The notes below the pieces were generated by a model. That model saw only the letters and a list, made by a program, of their open reading frames with translations, was not told the origin of the DNA and made no database searches. Below, one piece after another: positions 1-9,441 of a DNA stretch of 64,000 bases. The stretch covers positions 1,178,001 to 1,242,000 of the forward strand of contig NZ_JAQIIX010000002.1 in the NCBI RefSeq assembly GCF_036946495.1. Direction: 5' to 3'. The stretch comes from Mycolicibacterium neoaurum (GTDB lineage Bacteria > Actinomycetota > Actinomycetes > Mycobacteriales > Mycobacteriaceae). The stretch's first letter is position 1. Each line of letters begins with the position of its first letter. The position numbers and the translations under genes are program-made.

Positions 1-68
1 CGGCGCACTACCTTGCGGGTCTGCTCCCTAGCGGTGTCGGTGTTGTCGGTCGTTTCTCCGTCAACCAT
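1..68 (-). CDS. Mce-associated protein, N-terminal fragment
   Basis: Only the first 22 codons lie in the window; the gene runs off the left edge. It starts with ATG directly after the Mce4F stop codon (TAG then ATG with no gap), with AGGA inside the end of mce4F as a likely ribosome site. The peptide begins MVDGETTDNTDTAREQ, hydrophilic and acidic. In mycobacterial mce operons the genes after mceF encode Mce-associated membrane proteins that stabilise the transporter; position alone suggests this is the first of them (Rv3493c in M. tuberculosis). The fragment is too short for domain evidence. Confidence 0.7.
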   Translation of the reverse strand, partial: MVDGETTDNTDTAREQTRKVVR

Positions 69-1832
69 CTACAGCTGTCCTGGCGCCATCATCAGATCCA
101 CCCAATTCTCCGCGGGGGTGAACTTATCACTCCCGGATGCGAACACTCCGGTGCCGCCGTTCGTGGGATCGGCGAACACTCCCGTCTTCGGATCGTAGGT
201 GGTCGTCAGGGACGCGCTGGCCACGGGCTGTTCGGCGGGTAGCGGACCCGGGATCGGAGGTGCAGGCGGGGGCGGCACCAGCGCCTCGGGCGGTGGCGCC
301 AGAGCCGGGGCCTCTGAACCCGGCGGCCGGTAGATCGGCGTACCCGGCGGCAGCGGCGGAGCAGGCACCTGCCGACCGTAGGGCGGCAGCACCTGATCCG
401 GCGGGGCATAGAACGGCCACGGGGGTGCCGGCGGATTGTTGTTCGGCGGCACCGGGTTCGGGAACGGCGCGTTGGGTGCCGGACCCGGCCCCGGTTGCAC
501 ACCCGGCGGCAACTGCACGGCGGGCGCGCCAGGATCGTAATCCGCCGCCGGCGGGATGTTCGGGAACTTGTTCGGCGGCGTGATGTTGCGTGGGTCCGTG
601 ATCGGGGTGCCATAGGGCACCGGTGGCCCGCGCCATGGGTTGCTGCCGATAGGGACGTATCCGACCGGATCGCGGCACAGCTGCACAGTCGGTGCCCGCT
701 TACCGGGGAACTCCTGGCACGGGTAGTTACGCGCACCGCGCACGACCGACGGATCGTTCTGTGCCGTCTTGCAGTACAAATCGGTCGGCAACTCACGCAA
801 CGTGGTGTCGGCCGGCGAACGGATCTCCGTCGGGGGCAGGAAGCCGACCGAACACGGCGGCGAATCGCCCAGGTTGATCTTGAAATCCAGCTTGCCGCCC
901 TCGTCGGAGGGCAGACCGGTACCGACCGTGTACAGCGCGGCCAGCAGAGCCGGGAAGATCACCAGTGCCTGCTCGATCGACTTGTGATAGATGACGCCGA
1001 TTCGACCGACGTTCGCCAGATTGGCGGCGAGCACCGGGAACGTCGGCCGGATCCCCTCGAACGTCACATTGGCCTCGGCGGCGGCACCCGGCACCGTCTG
1101 CAGCACCGAACGCAGCTGCGGATCGGCATTGGCGATCTCACCTGTCAGCCGCGCCAGGCCGTCGGCGGTGGCACGGATGTTGTCTCCGGACTCGATCTGG
1201 GCGTCCAGGAACGGGCCGGCCTCGTCGATCAGCTGTGCGGTCTGCGGATAGGCGGCATTGGCCTCGTCGACCAGATCGCGACCGGACTGGATGAGCCGGG
1301 CCAGCTCGGGACCTGACCCGTTGAAGGCCTTGAAGGTCTCCGACAACAGATCCTGGATGCGGGCATCGCCGACGCTGCTGACCAGGTCATCGGCCTGCTT
1401 GAGCAGTCCGGCGATGTCCTGGCCGATCGCGGTGCGTTCCACCCCGATGGTCGAACCGTTGCGCAGTAGCTCGGAATCGGCCTGTCCCTCCGGCGGGACC
1501 AGATCGATGTACTGCTCACCGACCGCGGACACGCTCTTCACGGTGGCGGTGACATTGGCGGGTACCTCGGTGTCGGTGTTCAACCGCATCTTGGCGGCCA
1601 CACCGTCATCGGTCAGCCCGACTTCCTCGACCCGACCGATGGTGACACCGCGATAGGTGACGTTGGCGTTCTGATACAGACCGCCGCCGGCCACGAAATT
1701 GGCTGTGACGTTGTAGGTTCCGATTCCCAGCGTCGCGGGCACGTGCAGGTAGAACGCCGAGATGGCGGTGACGGTCAACACCGTCACCACTGCGAAGATG
1801 GACAGCTGCAGGCGGGTCAGACGGGTCAGCAT
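69..1832 (-). CDS. mce4F: Mce4F, substrate-binding subunit of the sterol importer
   Basis: 587 residues. An N-terminal membrane anchor (about residues 10-30) is followed by an MCE domain (about 38-115, containing YRGVTIGRVEEVGL) and a long helical region, as in all Mce proteins. The last ~190 residues are extremely proline-rich, with many PPP/PPG/PAP runs, a low-complexity tail typical of MceF. It acts at the cell envelope as one of six MCE chains that carry sterol from the outer layer to the YrbE4 permease. Last of the six mce genes; its start touches the mce4E stop (1 bp overlap). Identity rests on position and the MCE fold. Confidence 0.93.
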   Translation of the reverse strand: MLTRLTRLQLSIFAVVTVLTVTAISAFYLHVPATLGIGTYNVTANFVAGGGLYQNANVTYRGVTIGRVEEVGLTDDGVAAKMRLNTDTEVPANVTATVKSVSAVGEQYIDLVPPEGQADSELLRNGSTIGVERTAIGQDIAGLLKQADDLVSSVGDARIQDLLSETFKAFNGSGPELARLIQSGRDLVDEANAAYPQTAQLIDEAGPFLDAQIESGDNIRATADGLARLTGEIANADPQLRSVLQTVPGAAAEANVTFEGIRPTFPVLAANLANVGRIGVIYHKSIEQALVIFPALLAALYTVGTGLPSDEGGKLDFKINLGDSPPCSVGFLPPTEIRSPADTTLRELPTDLYCKTAQNDPSVVRGARNYPCQEFPGKRAPTVQLCRDPVGYVPIGSNPWRGPPVPYGTPITDPRNITPPNKFPNIPPAADYDPGAPAVQLPPGVQPGPGPAPNAPFPNPVPPNNNPPAPPWPFYAPPDQVLPPYGRQVPAPPLPPGTPIYRPPGSEAPALAPPPEALVPPPPAPPIPGPLPAEQPVASASLTTTYDPKTGVFADPTNGGTGVFASGSDKFTPAENWVDLMMAPGQL

Positions 1833-2995
1833 TACGGTGCCTCTCCGTGCTGAGTCGCGGTACCCGGTGGAATCTTGAACGGGTCCGCCGCCTGGCCCGA
1901 CAGATTGGCTACTGCACCGGTCAGGAAGTCCGGCGGGTTGATCACCTCGTTGAGCCGCTTCATGTTCGGGTCGAAGAAGGACGTGGGGAACAGGGTTTCG
2001 CCGAACCGGCGCACGGTCAGGTCGAAGGTCACGAACACGTTCAAGTAGTCACCCCGGACCGCACTGCGCAGGTATTTGTAGTGGAACGGGAACGTCGGCA
2101 GGAACTCCAGGTCCTTGATGAAGTCATCGGCATTGTCGTTCAGCGCCTTGATGATCGGATACAGATCCTTGAGATCGGCGGCGAAATCGTCCTTGGTCTC
2201 CGAGAGCACCCGCGAGCCCACCTCGGCGAAGCCGCGCAGTGCGGTGAACGCGTCGACGATGTTCTGCCGGTTGTTGTTCAGCACCAGCAGCGCGTTGGGC
2301 AGCGTGTCCAGCGTGCGTCCCAGGTTGTCCTTGCTGCGCGCCAAGATCGAGGCGAACCGGTTCAGCCCGTCGGCCGCGGCGATGATGTCATCGGTCTGGC
2401 GGTCCAGGGATGCCGTCAACTCGGTCAACCGGGGCAGCAGACCGGCGAAACTTCCGGATCGGCCGGCGACCGCGGCGTAGGCCTCATCGGTGATGTCCTG
2501 CAGCGCACCGAGATTGCCCTTGTTGACCACGATCCCGAGGGCGGAGAGCACCTCCTCGGTGGTGGGATAGCGCCCGATGGCACCCAGCGGGATTCTCGAA
2601 CCCTGCTTGAGCTTGCCCACCGGATCGTCGACCGGTGGCGCCAACTGCACATGCTGGGACCCCAGAAGAGAGGTCTGAGCGACGGTCGCCGTCGCGTTCT
2701 CCGGCAGATCCACATCACCGTCCAGTGACAGTTGCACAGCGGCGTAGAAGGTGCCGTCGGGCCGCTGCACGGCCTCGATACCGGAGACGCTGCCGACGGT
2801 GACATCGTCGAGCATCACCGGCGAGTTCTGCGGCAGCGTCGCCACATCGGGCAGCTCGGCGGTGATGACATACGAGCCGGCACCATGACCGGCGGTCCCC
2901 GGCATGTTCAGCGAGTTGAGTCCACCGAACTGACAACCGGCCAACACCAGCGCCGACGCGCCTAGCGCGCCGCCCCGCAACAGCATCCGGGTCAT
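1832..2995 (-). CDS. mce4E: Mce4E, lipoprotein subunit of the sterol importer
   Basis: 387 residues from the ATG at 2995, chosen because it gives an ATGA overlap with the mce4D stop and puts a lipoprotein signal at the terminus: MTRMLLRGGALGASALVLAGC, with lipobox LAGC. An upstream in-frame extension to 3175 would bury the signal peptide and overlap mce4D by 180 bp, so it is rejected. The MCE domain follows (about residues 45-120), then a helical region. The E chain is the lipid-anchored member of each mycobacterial Mce complex (LprN family). Confidence 0.94.
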   Translation of the reverse strand: MTRMLLRGGALGASALVLAGCQFGGLNSLNMPGTAGHGAGSYVITAELPDVATLPQNSPVMLDDVTVGSVSGIEAVQRPDGTFYAAVQLSLDGDVDLPENATATVAQTSLLGSQHVQLAPPVDDPVGKLKQGSRIPLGAIGRYPTTEEVLSALGIVVNKGNLGALQDITDEAYAAVAGRSGSFAGLLPRLTELTASLDRQTDDIIAAADGLNRFASILARSKDNLGRTLDTLPNALLVLNNNRQNIVDAFTALRGFAEVGSRVLSETKDDFAADLKDLYPIIKALNDNADDFIKDLEFLPTFPFHYKYLRSAVRGDYLNVFVTFDLTVRRFGETLFPTSFFDPNMKRLNEVINPPDFLTGAVANLSGQAADPFKIPPGTATQHGEAP

Positions 2996-4377
2996 CCACC
3001 CGCTCCTTCCGACGGTGCCGGACCGGGCAGCGGCCCGGTGCCCATCGGAGGCGGCGGCGGGACCGGTCCCGCCGGGGAGATCTGACCTTCCACGGCCGGC
3101 GGCGGCAGGATGAGCTGGCTGAGGTTGCCACCCGGCGGGGCGGTCGGCGGGGTCACCCCCGGCGCCGGTTGCCACTGAAGGTAGGGCACGGGCGTCCGAG
3201 ACTTGGCCTCCGTCGCCGGGGTGTCGTAGATGATCTGACCCTTGTACGCGGTGATGCTGTCGATCGGGTGGAAGAGGATGGGCGGGTAGTTCATGGTGAT
3301 GCGTTTGAGCACCGGGCCCATCCGCTGTCGGCAGATCTCGGCGCGCTTGTAATTGTCCGGGTTCGCGCCGGTGTCGAAGGTGCCCGCGCAGATGAACTGG
3401 ACCGGGTTGGCGAAGTTGGGCAGCGACAGCAGACCGGCGACGGTGCCCTGCGCGGGGTTGTAGATGTTGTAGAAGTTGGCAAGACCGTTCGGCGTCACGT
3501 GCAGGATCTGCTCGATGTCATCGCTGTGATCGGTGAGGATCTGGGTGAACTCGGACAGACTGTTCACCGATTTGATCAGCGACGAGTTCGACTCACTCAG
3601 CAGCCCACGGACGTCACCGAGTGCGGTGTTCAGCACACCGAGGGTGTTGTCGAGATCGGCGGAACTGTCGGCGAGCACCTGCGACACCGATGCCACGTGG
3701 TTGGTGAACTGGACGATCTGTTCGTTGCTGTTGGACAGCGCGTTGACCAACACCTGGAGGTTGCGAATTGTCCCGAACAGATCGGCCCGTGAGTCGCCGA
3801 GGCGGCCGGCGGTCTGGGACAGCTCGCGCAGCGCTTGCCGGAACGAGTCGCCATTGCCGTCGAAGGTGTCGGCGGCCTGATTGACAAAGGTGGTCAGCGG
3901 CCCCTGCAGGCCACCCTCCTTCGGTCCGAGCTGGGTGCTCAACGCGGTGAGCTGTTCCTTGACCTCGTCCCACTCGACCGGCACGCCGGTGCGATCCATC
4001 CCAATCTCGGCACCGGCGGCCAGCGTGTCCCCACCGGTGTAGGCCGGGGTGAGCTGGATGAACCTGGCCGAGACCAGGTTCGGGGCGATGATGATCGCCC
4101 GCACGTCGGCGGGTACGCGGACGTCGTCCTGCACGGTCATGGTGATCTTGACGTCGTCGGCACGCGGTTGGATCGAGTCGATCCGGCCCACCGGAACGCC
4201 GACGACCCGGACATCGTCACCGGGATAGAGCCCGACCGCGGTCGGGAAGTAGGCGACGATCTTGTGTCCGCCTCGGTTCGGCAACACCAGGTAGATGCCG
4301 ACCGCGAGCAGCGCGACGAGGGCCACCGCGACGGCTCCGCGCAGCCAGGTCGGTCTTTTCGATCTCGGTTGCGTCAT
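2992..4377 (-). CDS. mce4D: Mce4D, substrate-binding subunit of the sterol importer
   Basis: 461 residues. One membrane anchor (about 10-30, AVAVALVALLAVGIYLVL), an MCE domain (about 38-110, with GDDVRVVGVPVGRI), a long helical stretch with repeated coiled-coil-like segments (about 150-300), and a Pro/Gly-rich C-terminus (about 395-461). Start overlaps the mce4C stop by 4 bp and the stop overlaps the mce4E start, indicating translational coupling across the operon. Partner of the YrbE4A/B permease. Confidence 0.94.
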   Translation of the reverse strand: MTQPRSKRPTWLRGAVAVALVALLAVGIYLVLPNRGGHKIVAYFPTAVGLYPGDDVRVVGVPVGRIDSIQPRADDVKITMTVQDDVRVPADVRAIIIAPNLVSARFIQLTPAYTGGDTLAAGAEIGMDRTGVPVEWDEVKEQLTALSTQLGPKEGGLQGPLTTFVNQAADTFDGNGDSFRQALRELSQTAGRLGDSRADLFGTIRNLQVLVNALSNSNEQIVQFTNHVASVSQVLADSSADLDNTLGVLNTALGDVRGLLSESNSSLIKSVNSLSEFTQILTDHSDDIEQILHVTPNGLANFYNIYNPAQGTVAGLLSLPNFANPVQFICAGTFDTGANPDNYKRAEICRQRMGPVLKRITMNYPPILFHPIDSITAYKGQIIYDTPATEAKSRTPVPYLQWQPAPGVTPPTAPPGGNLSQLILPPPAVEGQISPAGPVPPPPPMGTGPLPGPAPSEGAGG

Positions 4378-5432
4378 GGCGTTTTCGGCCTAATCAGAGT
4401 CCGTTCGGAGATGTATCCGCGCAGCATGTCGGCGAGGCTGTCGGGCAGCTTGCCGGGCTGGAAGTAGGTGTCCAACAGCACCTCGGACATGGTCGCAGGC
4501 GGCAGCCCGTAGAGGTTGATGTTGAAGCCCGGGCCGTTACCGACGACCTCGGCCAACGCGGTGGCATACGGCGGCAGCCGCTTGAGGGCTTCCCCGATGT
4601 GTTCCTTGCGCTCCAGCAGGTTCGCCATGACGGCGTCCAGCCTCTGCAGCACGGGCAGGAACTCGCGCTTGTTGTCGGCGACGAACCCCGAAAGCTGTTG
4701 AGACACATCATCGATACCGGCGATCAGCGTGCTGAGCGCCTGCCTGCGCTCATCGAGGGCTGCGAAGAGCTGGTTACCATCGGTGATCAGCTGGTTCACC
4801 TGTCCGGAGCGTTCCGCCAGCGTCTGCGAGACGTTCTTGGCATGCAACAGCAGCTGTTCGAGCGCGGCGTCGCGCTTGTTGAGGCTACGGCTCAGGTCGG
4901 CGACCCCGTCCAGGGCGCCGCGCAACTGTGGGGTGGCATCGCGCAGTGTATCGGTCAGCGTCTGCAGGGCCTGCTCGAACCGCGGCTTGTCGAGTGCACT
5001 GACGTTGCCACCGAGATCCTGCAGCGCAGTGTTGAGCGTATATGGCGTGGTGGTGCGGTTCACCGGGATGACGGTGGAATCGCCACTGCCGCCGGGGGTG
5101 ACCGACAACGACTTCTGGCCGAGGACGGTATCGGTCTTGATGGCCACCAGCGTCTGGTTGCCGACCTTGATCTTGCGGTCCACCGTGAATCCGACCTTGG
5201 CCTGATCACCGGCCAACGAGACCGAGTTGACCTTGCCGACGTTGATCCCCGAGATGTTCACATCGTTGCCGGGGGTGATACCGCCGGCATCGGTGAAATA
5301 TGCCTCGTAGTTGCGGCCCTGCGGATACCAGGGCAGTCCGGTGTACCCGAAGGACACCAGCACCAGGCAGGACACCACGAAGATACCGAGGATGCCGGTG
5401 CGCAACGGGTTACTGCGATCGGGGCTAGCCAC
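4374..5432 (-). CDS. mce4C: Mce4C, substrate-binding subunit of the sterol importer
   Basis: 352 residues from the GTG at 5432. That start is preferred over in-frame starts up to 5471 because it is preceded by a strong AAGGGGAGGTG ribosome site 8 nt upstream and overlaps the mce4B stop by only 8 bp. A single membrane anchor (residues ~13-32), then an MCE domain with PGNDVNISGINVGKVNSVSL, then a helical domain. Part of the sterol-import complex. Confidence 0.93.
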   Translation of the reverse strand: MASPDRSNPLRTGILGIFVVSCLVLVSFGYTGLPWYPQGRNYEAYFTDAGGITPGNDVNISGINVGKVNSVSLAGDQAKVGFTVDRKIKVGNQTLVAIKTDTVLGQKSLSVTPGGSGDSTVIPVNRTTTPYTLNTALQDLGGNVSALDKPRFEQALQTLTDTLRDATPQLRGALDGVADLSRSLNKRDAALEQLLLHAKNVSQTLAERSGQVNQLITDGNQLFAALDERRQALSTLIAGIDDVSQQLSGFVADNKREFLPVLQRLDAVMANLLERKEHIGEALKRLPPYATALAEVVGNGPGFNINLYGLPPATMSEVLLDTYFQPGKLPDSLADMLRGYISERTLIRPKTP

Positions 5433-6462
5433 TTGCCGAACACCTCCCCTTCGACGGGTCCGGCGGTCCACCGAACGGGATCAGGATGTCGCTACCGGCG
5501 GGGCCGTTGATCTTCATCCGGATGGAGCAGTAGTAAATGTTGAAGAACGCACCGTAGGCACCAAGACCGTTGAGCCGCAGGTAGTTTTCGGCCAGCGGCT
5601 CGATGACCTTGTTGATATCGGCCTTGCGCTCGTCCATCCGCTGCATCAGCGGCCGGGCATTCTCGATGACACCCTGCAGCGGCCGCCGCGACGCCTGCAA
5701 CATCTCGGTCAGGTCGTTCTCGGCGCTGGCCAGTGGTGCGATCGCCCCAGCGATGGGATCACGGTTCTCGGCCAGACCGGTGATCAGCTTCTGCAGCTCG
5801 TCGACGCTGGCATTGAACTGCTCACCCTTGTCGTCGATGGTGCCCAGCACGGTGTTCAGGTTCGTGATGACGTCGCCGATCAGCTGGTCGCGGGCGGCCA
5901 GGTTCTGGCTGAATGAGCTGGTGCTGGCCAACATGCTCTGGATGGCCCCGCCTTGGCCTTGCAGCAGTTCGATGACGGCATTGCTGACCTCGTTGACCTT
6001 GTTGCCGTCCAGGCCCTTGAGCACGGGTCGCAACCCACCGAGCAGCGCGTCGAGATCCAGCGCGGGCTGGGTGTTGGCCGTCGAGAGCGTCGACCCTGCC
6101 GGCAGCTTCTGCAATTCGCCTGGGCCGGAGGTGATCTCCATATAGCGGTCACCGACGAGGTTCTCGTAGCGCACCACCGCGCGGGTCGAGGTGTAGAGCT
6201 GGTAGCGCTTGTCGACATCGAAGGCGACATCGACGGTGTTGTCCGGGTTCAGGGTCACCGCACTGACCGAGCCGACGGGCACACCGGCGATCCGCACGTC
6301 CTGACCGGTCTTGAGCCGCGAGGCTTCGGTGAACGTCGCGTGGTACTGGTTGCTGGAGGCGAACCGGAACTGCCCGAACACCACGATTAACCCGGCGGCC
6401 ACCAGCACCATGGCCATGGTGAAAACCGCGACATTGATGAGGGTCCTGCGCTCGCTGTTCAT
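5425..6462 (-). CDS. mce4B: Mce4B, substrate-binding subunit of the sterol importer
   Basis: 345 residues. Membrane anchor at about 8-28 (VAVFTMAMVLVAAGLIVVF), MCE domain at about 36-115 (RLKTGQDVRIAGVPVGSVSA), then a helical region; no proline-rich tail. The C-terminus contains three Cys residues (IYYCSIR and KGRCSAS) whose role is unknown. Its ATG shares a base with the mce4A stop. Fourth gene of the operon. Confidence 0.93.
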   Translation of the reverse strand: MNSERRTLINVAVFTMAMVLVAAGLIVVFGQFRFASSNQYHATFTEASRLKTGQDVRIAGVPVGSVSAVTLNPDNTVDVAFDVDKRYQLYTSTRAVVRYENLVGDRYMEITSGPGELQKLPAGSTLSTANTQPALDLDALLGGLRPVLKGLDGNKVNEVSNAVIELLQGQGGAIQSMLASTSSFSQNLAARDQLIGDVITNLNTVLGTIDDKGEQFNASVDELQKLITGLAENRDPIAGAIAPLASAENDLTEMLQASRRPLQGVIENARPLMQRMDERKADINKVIEPLAENYLRLNGLGAYGAFFNIYYCSIRMKINGPAGSDILIPFGGPPDPSKGRCSASG

Positions 6463-7664
6463 CAGAAATCATCCCGTTCGGCAAAGGCACCGTTGAACAG
6501 GAACTGCAGTGTGGACGGCGCATTGAACTGCAGCTCGGTGTTGGGCTGGAAAGGCACGTAGGCGTTGTCGGTCACCAGGAACGGGGTGTGGTACCAGGAG
6601 CCGCCGGCCTGCTTGCCGGGAACATCGGGCAGGCCGCGGCAATTGGGGCCGCCCGAGGCGTTCACGATCGGCAGACTCTCCGGGTACGTGTACGACGGGG
6701 CACCCGGGATGAAGCTCGACGCCACGAACAGGCCCGGCCGGATTCCGCCGATGATCGGTGCGAAGGTGTCGATGACCATCGCGGTGCCCTGCAATATGCA
6801 AGGGAATACCGGCGAATACTCACCCACCACCTTGAGCGGCGCGCGCAATCGCTGGATGGCGGCGATGTAGTCGTCGGCAGCGGGTTCCAGGGTGGCCGTG
6901 CCGTTTTGGGCCAGCCCGGTGGCGGCCAGCAGCGCGGCGTTGAGGCTGTCCTGCTCGTCGACGATGGTCTGGGCCACCCGCGGCGCGTTGTCGAAGATGC
7001 TGGCCAGATCGGGACCCGCGTCACCGTAGATCCCCGCGACGACGGCCGTCTTGCGCAGGTCGTCCTGGACCGTGGGCAGCTTCGGATTGAGCTGGGCCAG
7101 ATAGCTGTTCAGGCCGGACATCGCGACGCCGAGGTCTTCACCGTGGCCCCGCAGGCCCTCACCGAGCGCGGTGACGGTGGCGTTCAGGTTCACCGGGTCG
7201 ACCTTGTGCAGCACATCGGTCAGCGTCTGGAAGAGCGTGTTGACTTCGAGCTGGACAGACGATGCCTGGATATTCGTCCCGGCCTGCAGGGTGGTGCCGC
7301 GCGGTTCCGGCGGCGGCAGGAACTCCACCGATTTCGCACCGAAGACTGTGGTACCGCCTATCTTGACGACGGCATTGGACGGGATGAACCGCATCTGGCT
7401 GCGATCGATCGACAGCGTCAGCTTGGCCTGATCCCCGGCGTACTCGATATTGGCGACCTTGCCGATCTGGATCCCGCGGTACTTGACCTTGGCGTCGCGC
7501 TCCATCACCAGACCGGCCCGCTGCGAGGTGACGGTCACGGTGTCCGTGGCGGTGAATGCCGCGGTGAAGAACAGGTAGGTGAGAACCACCGCGATCACCA
7601 CGACGGTGGCCAGGATCGCGGCGGCGATCCTGACATGGCTGCGTTTGGCGAATCCGTCTGACAT
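6462..7664 (-). CDS. mce4A: Mce4A, substrate-binding subunit of the sterol importer
   Basis: 400 residues. N-terminal membrane anchor (about 12-32, AAAILATVVVIAVVLTYLFF), MCE domain (about 40-115, with VKYRGIQIGKVANIEY) and a helical segment rich in TLTDVLHKV-type turns. Mce4A is the first MCE subunit and is linked to cholesterol uptake in M. tuberculosis (established for the family). Starts 9 bp after yrbE4B ends. Confidence 0.95.
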   Translation of the reverse strand: MSDGFAKRSHVRIAAAILATVVVIAVVLTYLFFTAAFTATDTVTVTSQRAGLVMERDAKVKYRGIQIGKVANIEYAGDQAKLTLSIDRSQMRFIPSNAVVKIGGTTVFGAKSVEFLPPPEPRGTTLQAGTNIQASSVQLEVNTLFQTLTDVLHKVDPVNLNATVTALGEGLRGHGEDLGVAMSGLNSYLAQLNPKLPTVQDDLRKTAVVAGIYGDAGPDLASIFDNAPRVAQTIVDEQDSLNAALLAATGLAQNGTATLEPAADDYIAAIQRLRAPLKVVGEYSPVFPCILQGTAMVIDTFAPIIGGIRPGLFVASSFIPGAPSYTYPESLPIVNASGGPNCRGLPDVPGKQAGGSWYHTPFLVTDNAYVPFQPNTELQFNAPSTLQFLFNGAFAERDDF

Positions 7665-7673
7665 CGTCTGGCC

Positions 7674-8516
7674 CTACCCGGAGAGATTGAAATTGCCGGA
7701 CGCGCCGTACACGGCGAGCGAGATGAACAGGGTGATGGTGACGACCACGATCAATGAGGTCCGCACGGCCTGACCGACCGCGATACCAACGCCGACCGGA
7801 CCACCGGAGGCGTTGTACCCGTAGTAGGTGTGCACCAGCATGACCGCCACCGACATGACGATCGCCTGCAGGAACGACCACAACAGGTCGCTCGGTATCA
7901 GGAACGTGTTGAAGTAGTGGTCGTACAGACCGGCGCTCTGGCCATTGATGAAGACGGTGGTGAAGCGGGCCGCGAAGAAGGCCGCCAGGACCGAGAGCGA
8001 GTACAGCGGCACGATGGCGATCAGCCCGGCGATGATCCTGGTGGACACCAGATACGAGACCGCATGCACGGCCATCGCCTCCACGGCGTCGATCTCCTCG
8101 GCCACCCGCATGGCGCCCAGTTGCGCCGTGGTGCCCGCGCCGATGGTGGCCGCCAGCGCGATCCCGGCGATCACCGGAGCGACGATGCGCACGTTCAGGA
8201 ACGCCGAGAGGAAACCGGTCAGCGCTTCGATACCGATATTGCCCAGCGAGGAGTAGCCCTGCACGGCGATGACGCCACCGGAGGCCAGCGTAAGGAACGC
8301 CGCCACGCCGACCGTGCCGCCGATCATGACCAAAGCACCGGCACCCATGGTCATCTCGGCCACCAGCCGGATGGTCTCCTTGCGATAGCGGGTGATCGCG
8401 TTGGGGATATAGCGCATCGACTCGCCGTAGAACAGTGCCTGTTCGCCGATGTTGTCCACCGCGCGGGGCACGCCGCGGAAGAACCGGCGGAGTCGAAGTG
8501 TGGCGTCGTAACTCAT
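7674..8516 (-). CDS. yrbE4B: YrbE4B, MlaE-type permease of the sterol importer
   Basis: 280 residues, about five membrane segments, in the MlaE/YrbE permease family. The family's conserved cytoplasmic stretch is present around residues 128-150 (GAMRVAEEIDAVEAMAV), which contacts the Mkl/MceG ATPase. Pairs with YrbE4A to form the inner-membrane channel; no ATPase is encoded here, as expected since one MceG serves all mce operons. Begins 4 bp after the yrbE4A stop. Confidence 0.95.
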   Translation of the reverse strand: MSYDATLRLRRFFRGVPRAVDNIGEQALFYGESMRYIPNAITRYRKETIRLVAEMTMGAGALVMIGGTVGVAAFLTLASGGVIAVQGYSSLGNIGIEALTGFLSAFLNVRIVAPVIAGIALAATIGAGTTAQLGAMRVAEEIDAVEAMAVHAVSYLVSTRIIAGLIAIVPLYSLSVLAAFFAARFTTVFINGQSAGLYDHYFNTFLIPSDLLWSFLQAIVMSVAVMLVHTYYGYNASGGPVGVGIAVGQAVRTSLIVVVTITLFISLAVYGASGNFNLSG

Positions 8517-8520
8517 GCGG

Positions 8521-9297
8521 TCAGCGCTCCAGAACTCGGACGCCGACGGCGGTCAGGATGACATTGACGACGAACAGGCAGATGAAGGCGTAGACCACGG
8601 TCTCGTTCACTGCGATGCCCACGCCCTTGGGGCCGCCTTGCACGGTCAGCCCGCGGTAGCACCCGACCAGGCCGGCGAGCAGACCGAACAGCAGCGCCTT
8701 GAACATGGCCAGCACCAGCTCACCCAGCCCGGTCAGGATGGTCAACCCGTTGATGAACGCACCCGGGTTGACACCCTGCAGGAACACCGAGAACACGTAG
8801 CCACCCGACAGACCGATCGCGCACACCAACCCGTTGAGCAGCACCGCGACGAATGTCGACGCCAGCACTCGGGGTACCACCAGGCGCTGGATCGGATCGA
8901 TGCCGAGCACCCGCATCGCGTCGATCTCCTCGCGGATGGTGCGGGCACCGAGGTCGGCACAGATGGCGGTGGCGCCCGCACCTGCGACCACGAGCACCGT
9001 CACCACCGGTCCCAGCTGGGTGATGGTGCCGAACGCGGTACCGGCCCCGGAGAGGTCGGCCGCACCGATCTCGCGCAGCAGAATGTTGAGGGTGAAGGCG
9101 ACCAGCACGGTGAACGGGATCGACACCAGCAGCGTGGGCACCAGCGAGACCCGCGCGATCATCCAGGTCTGGTCGAGGAACTCGCGGAACTGGAATGGCC
9201 GCTGCCACATCTTGACGAACGTGTCGATGGTCATCTCGACGAACCCACCCACGGCTCTCGCCGGAGCCGAAAGCTGTTCGATCAACCTCGACTCCAT
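8521..9297 (-). CDS. yrbE4A: YrbE4A, MlaE-type permease of the sterol importer
   Basis: 258 residues, MlaE family, with the conserved LGARTIREEIDAMRVLGID segment (about residues 115-135) that binds the shared ATPase. First gene of the mce4 operon. The ATG at 9297 lacks a clear ribosome site; a TTG four codons in (9285), preceded by GGAGTCGAGG, would give the IEQLSAPARAVGG start typical of homologues, so the true start is uncertain by four codons. Transcription probably begins near 9405 from a KstR-controlled promoter, leaving a ~110-nt leader. Confidence 0.94.
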   Translation of the reverse strand: MESRLIEQLSAPARAVGGFVEMTIDTFVKMWQRPFQFREFLDQTWMIARVSLVPTLLVSIPFTVLVAFTLNILLREIGAADLSGAGTAFGTITQLGPVVTVLVVAGAGATAICADLGARTIREEIDAMRVLGIDPIQRLVVPRVLASTFVAVLLNGLVCAIGLSGGYVFSVFLQGVNPGAFINGLTILTGLGELVLAMFKALLFGLLAGLVGCYRGLTVQGGPKGVGIAVNETVVYAFICLFVVNVILTAVGVRVLER

Positions 9298-9411
9298 TCT
9301 CGAGTGGGGCTGCCGTCCCGTCGTGGCGAAGAACCCGACAATAGCGGGAATCTGTTCGCTCCGGCGGGCTTTCCACCCCTGATGTGCACGTCGTCCATAG
9401 TGAGCGGGCTC

Positions 9412-9441
9412 ATAGTAACTAGAACACGTTCACAGTGTCAA
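9412..9441 (-). promoter_or_regulatory. mce4 operon promoter
   Basis: Reading the minus strand: TTGACA (9441-9436), an 18-bp spacer, then TACTAT (9417-9412), close to the housekeeping sigma consensus. Transcription would start near 9405, about 108 nt before yrbE4A. A KstR box fills the spacer. Confidence 0.75.
9420..9433 (-). promoter_or_regulatory. KstR box inside the mce4 promoter
   Basis: Minus-strand GTGAACGTGTTCTA matches the KstR consensus TNNAACNNGTTNNA except for the first base. It lies entirely between the -35 and -10 hexamers of the mce4 promoter, so repressor binding would exclude RNA polymerase. Confidence 0.75.

Noticed and set aside
127..678. Long frames opposite or inside the proline-rich end of mce4F
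   Set aside because: Arg/Ala/Pro-rich translations typical of GC-rich shadow frames, fully inside a supported gene.
2996..3175. N-terminal extension of Mce4E by 60 residues
   Set aside because: It would bury the lipoprotein signal and overlap mce4D by 180 bp; the ATG at 2995 gives the normal 4-bp overlap.
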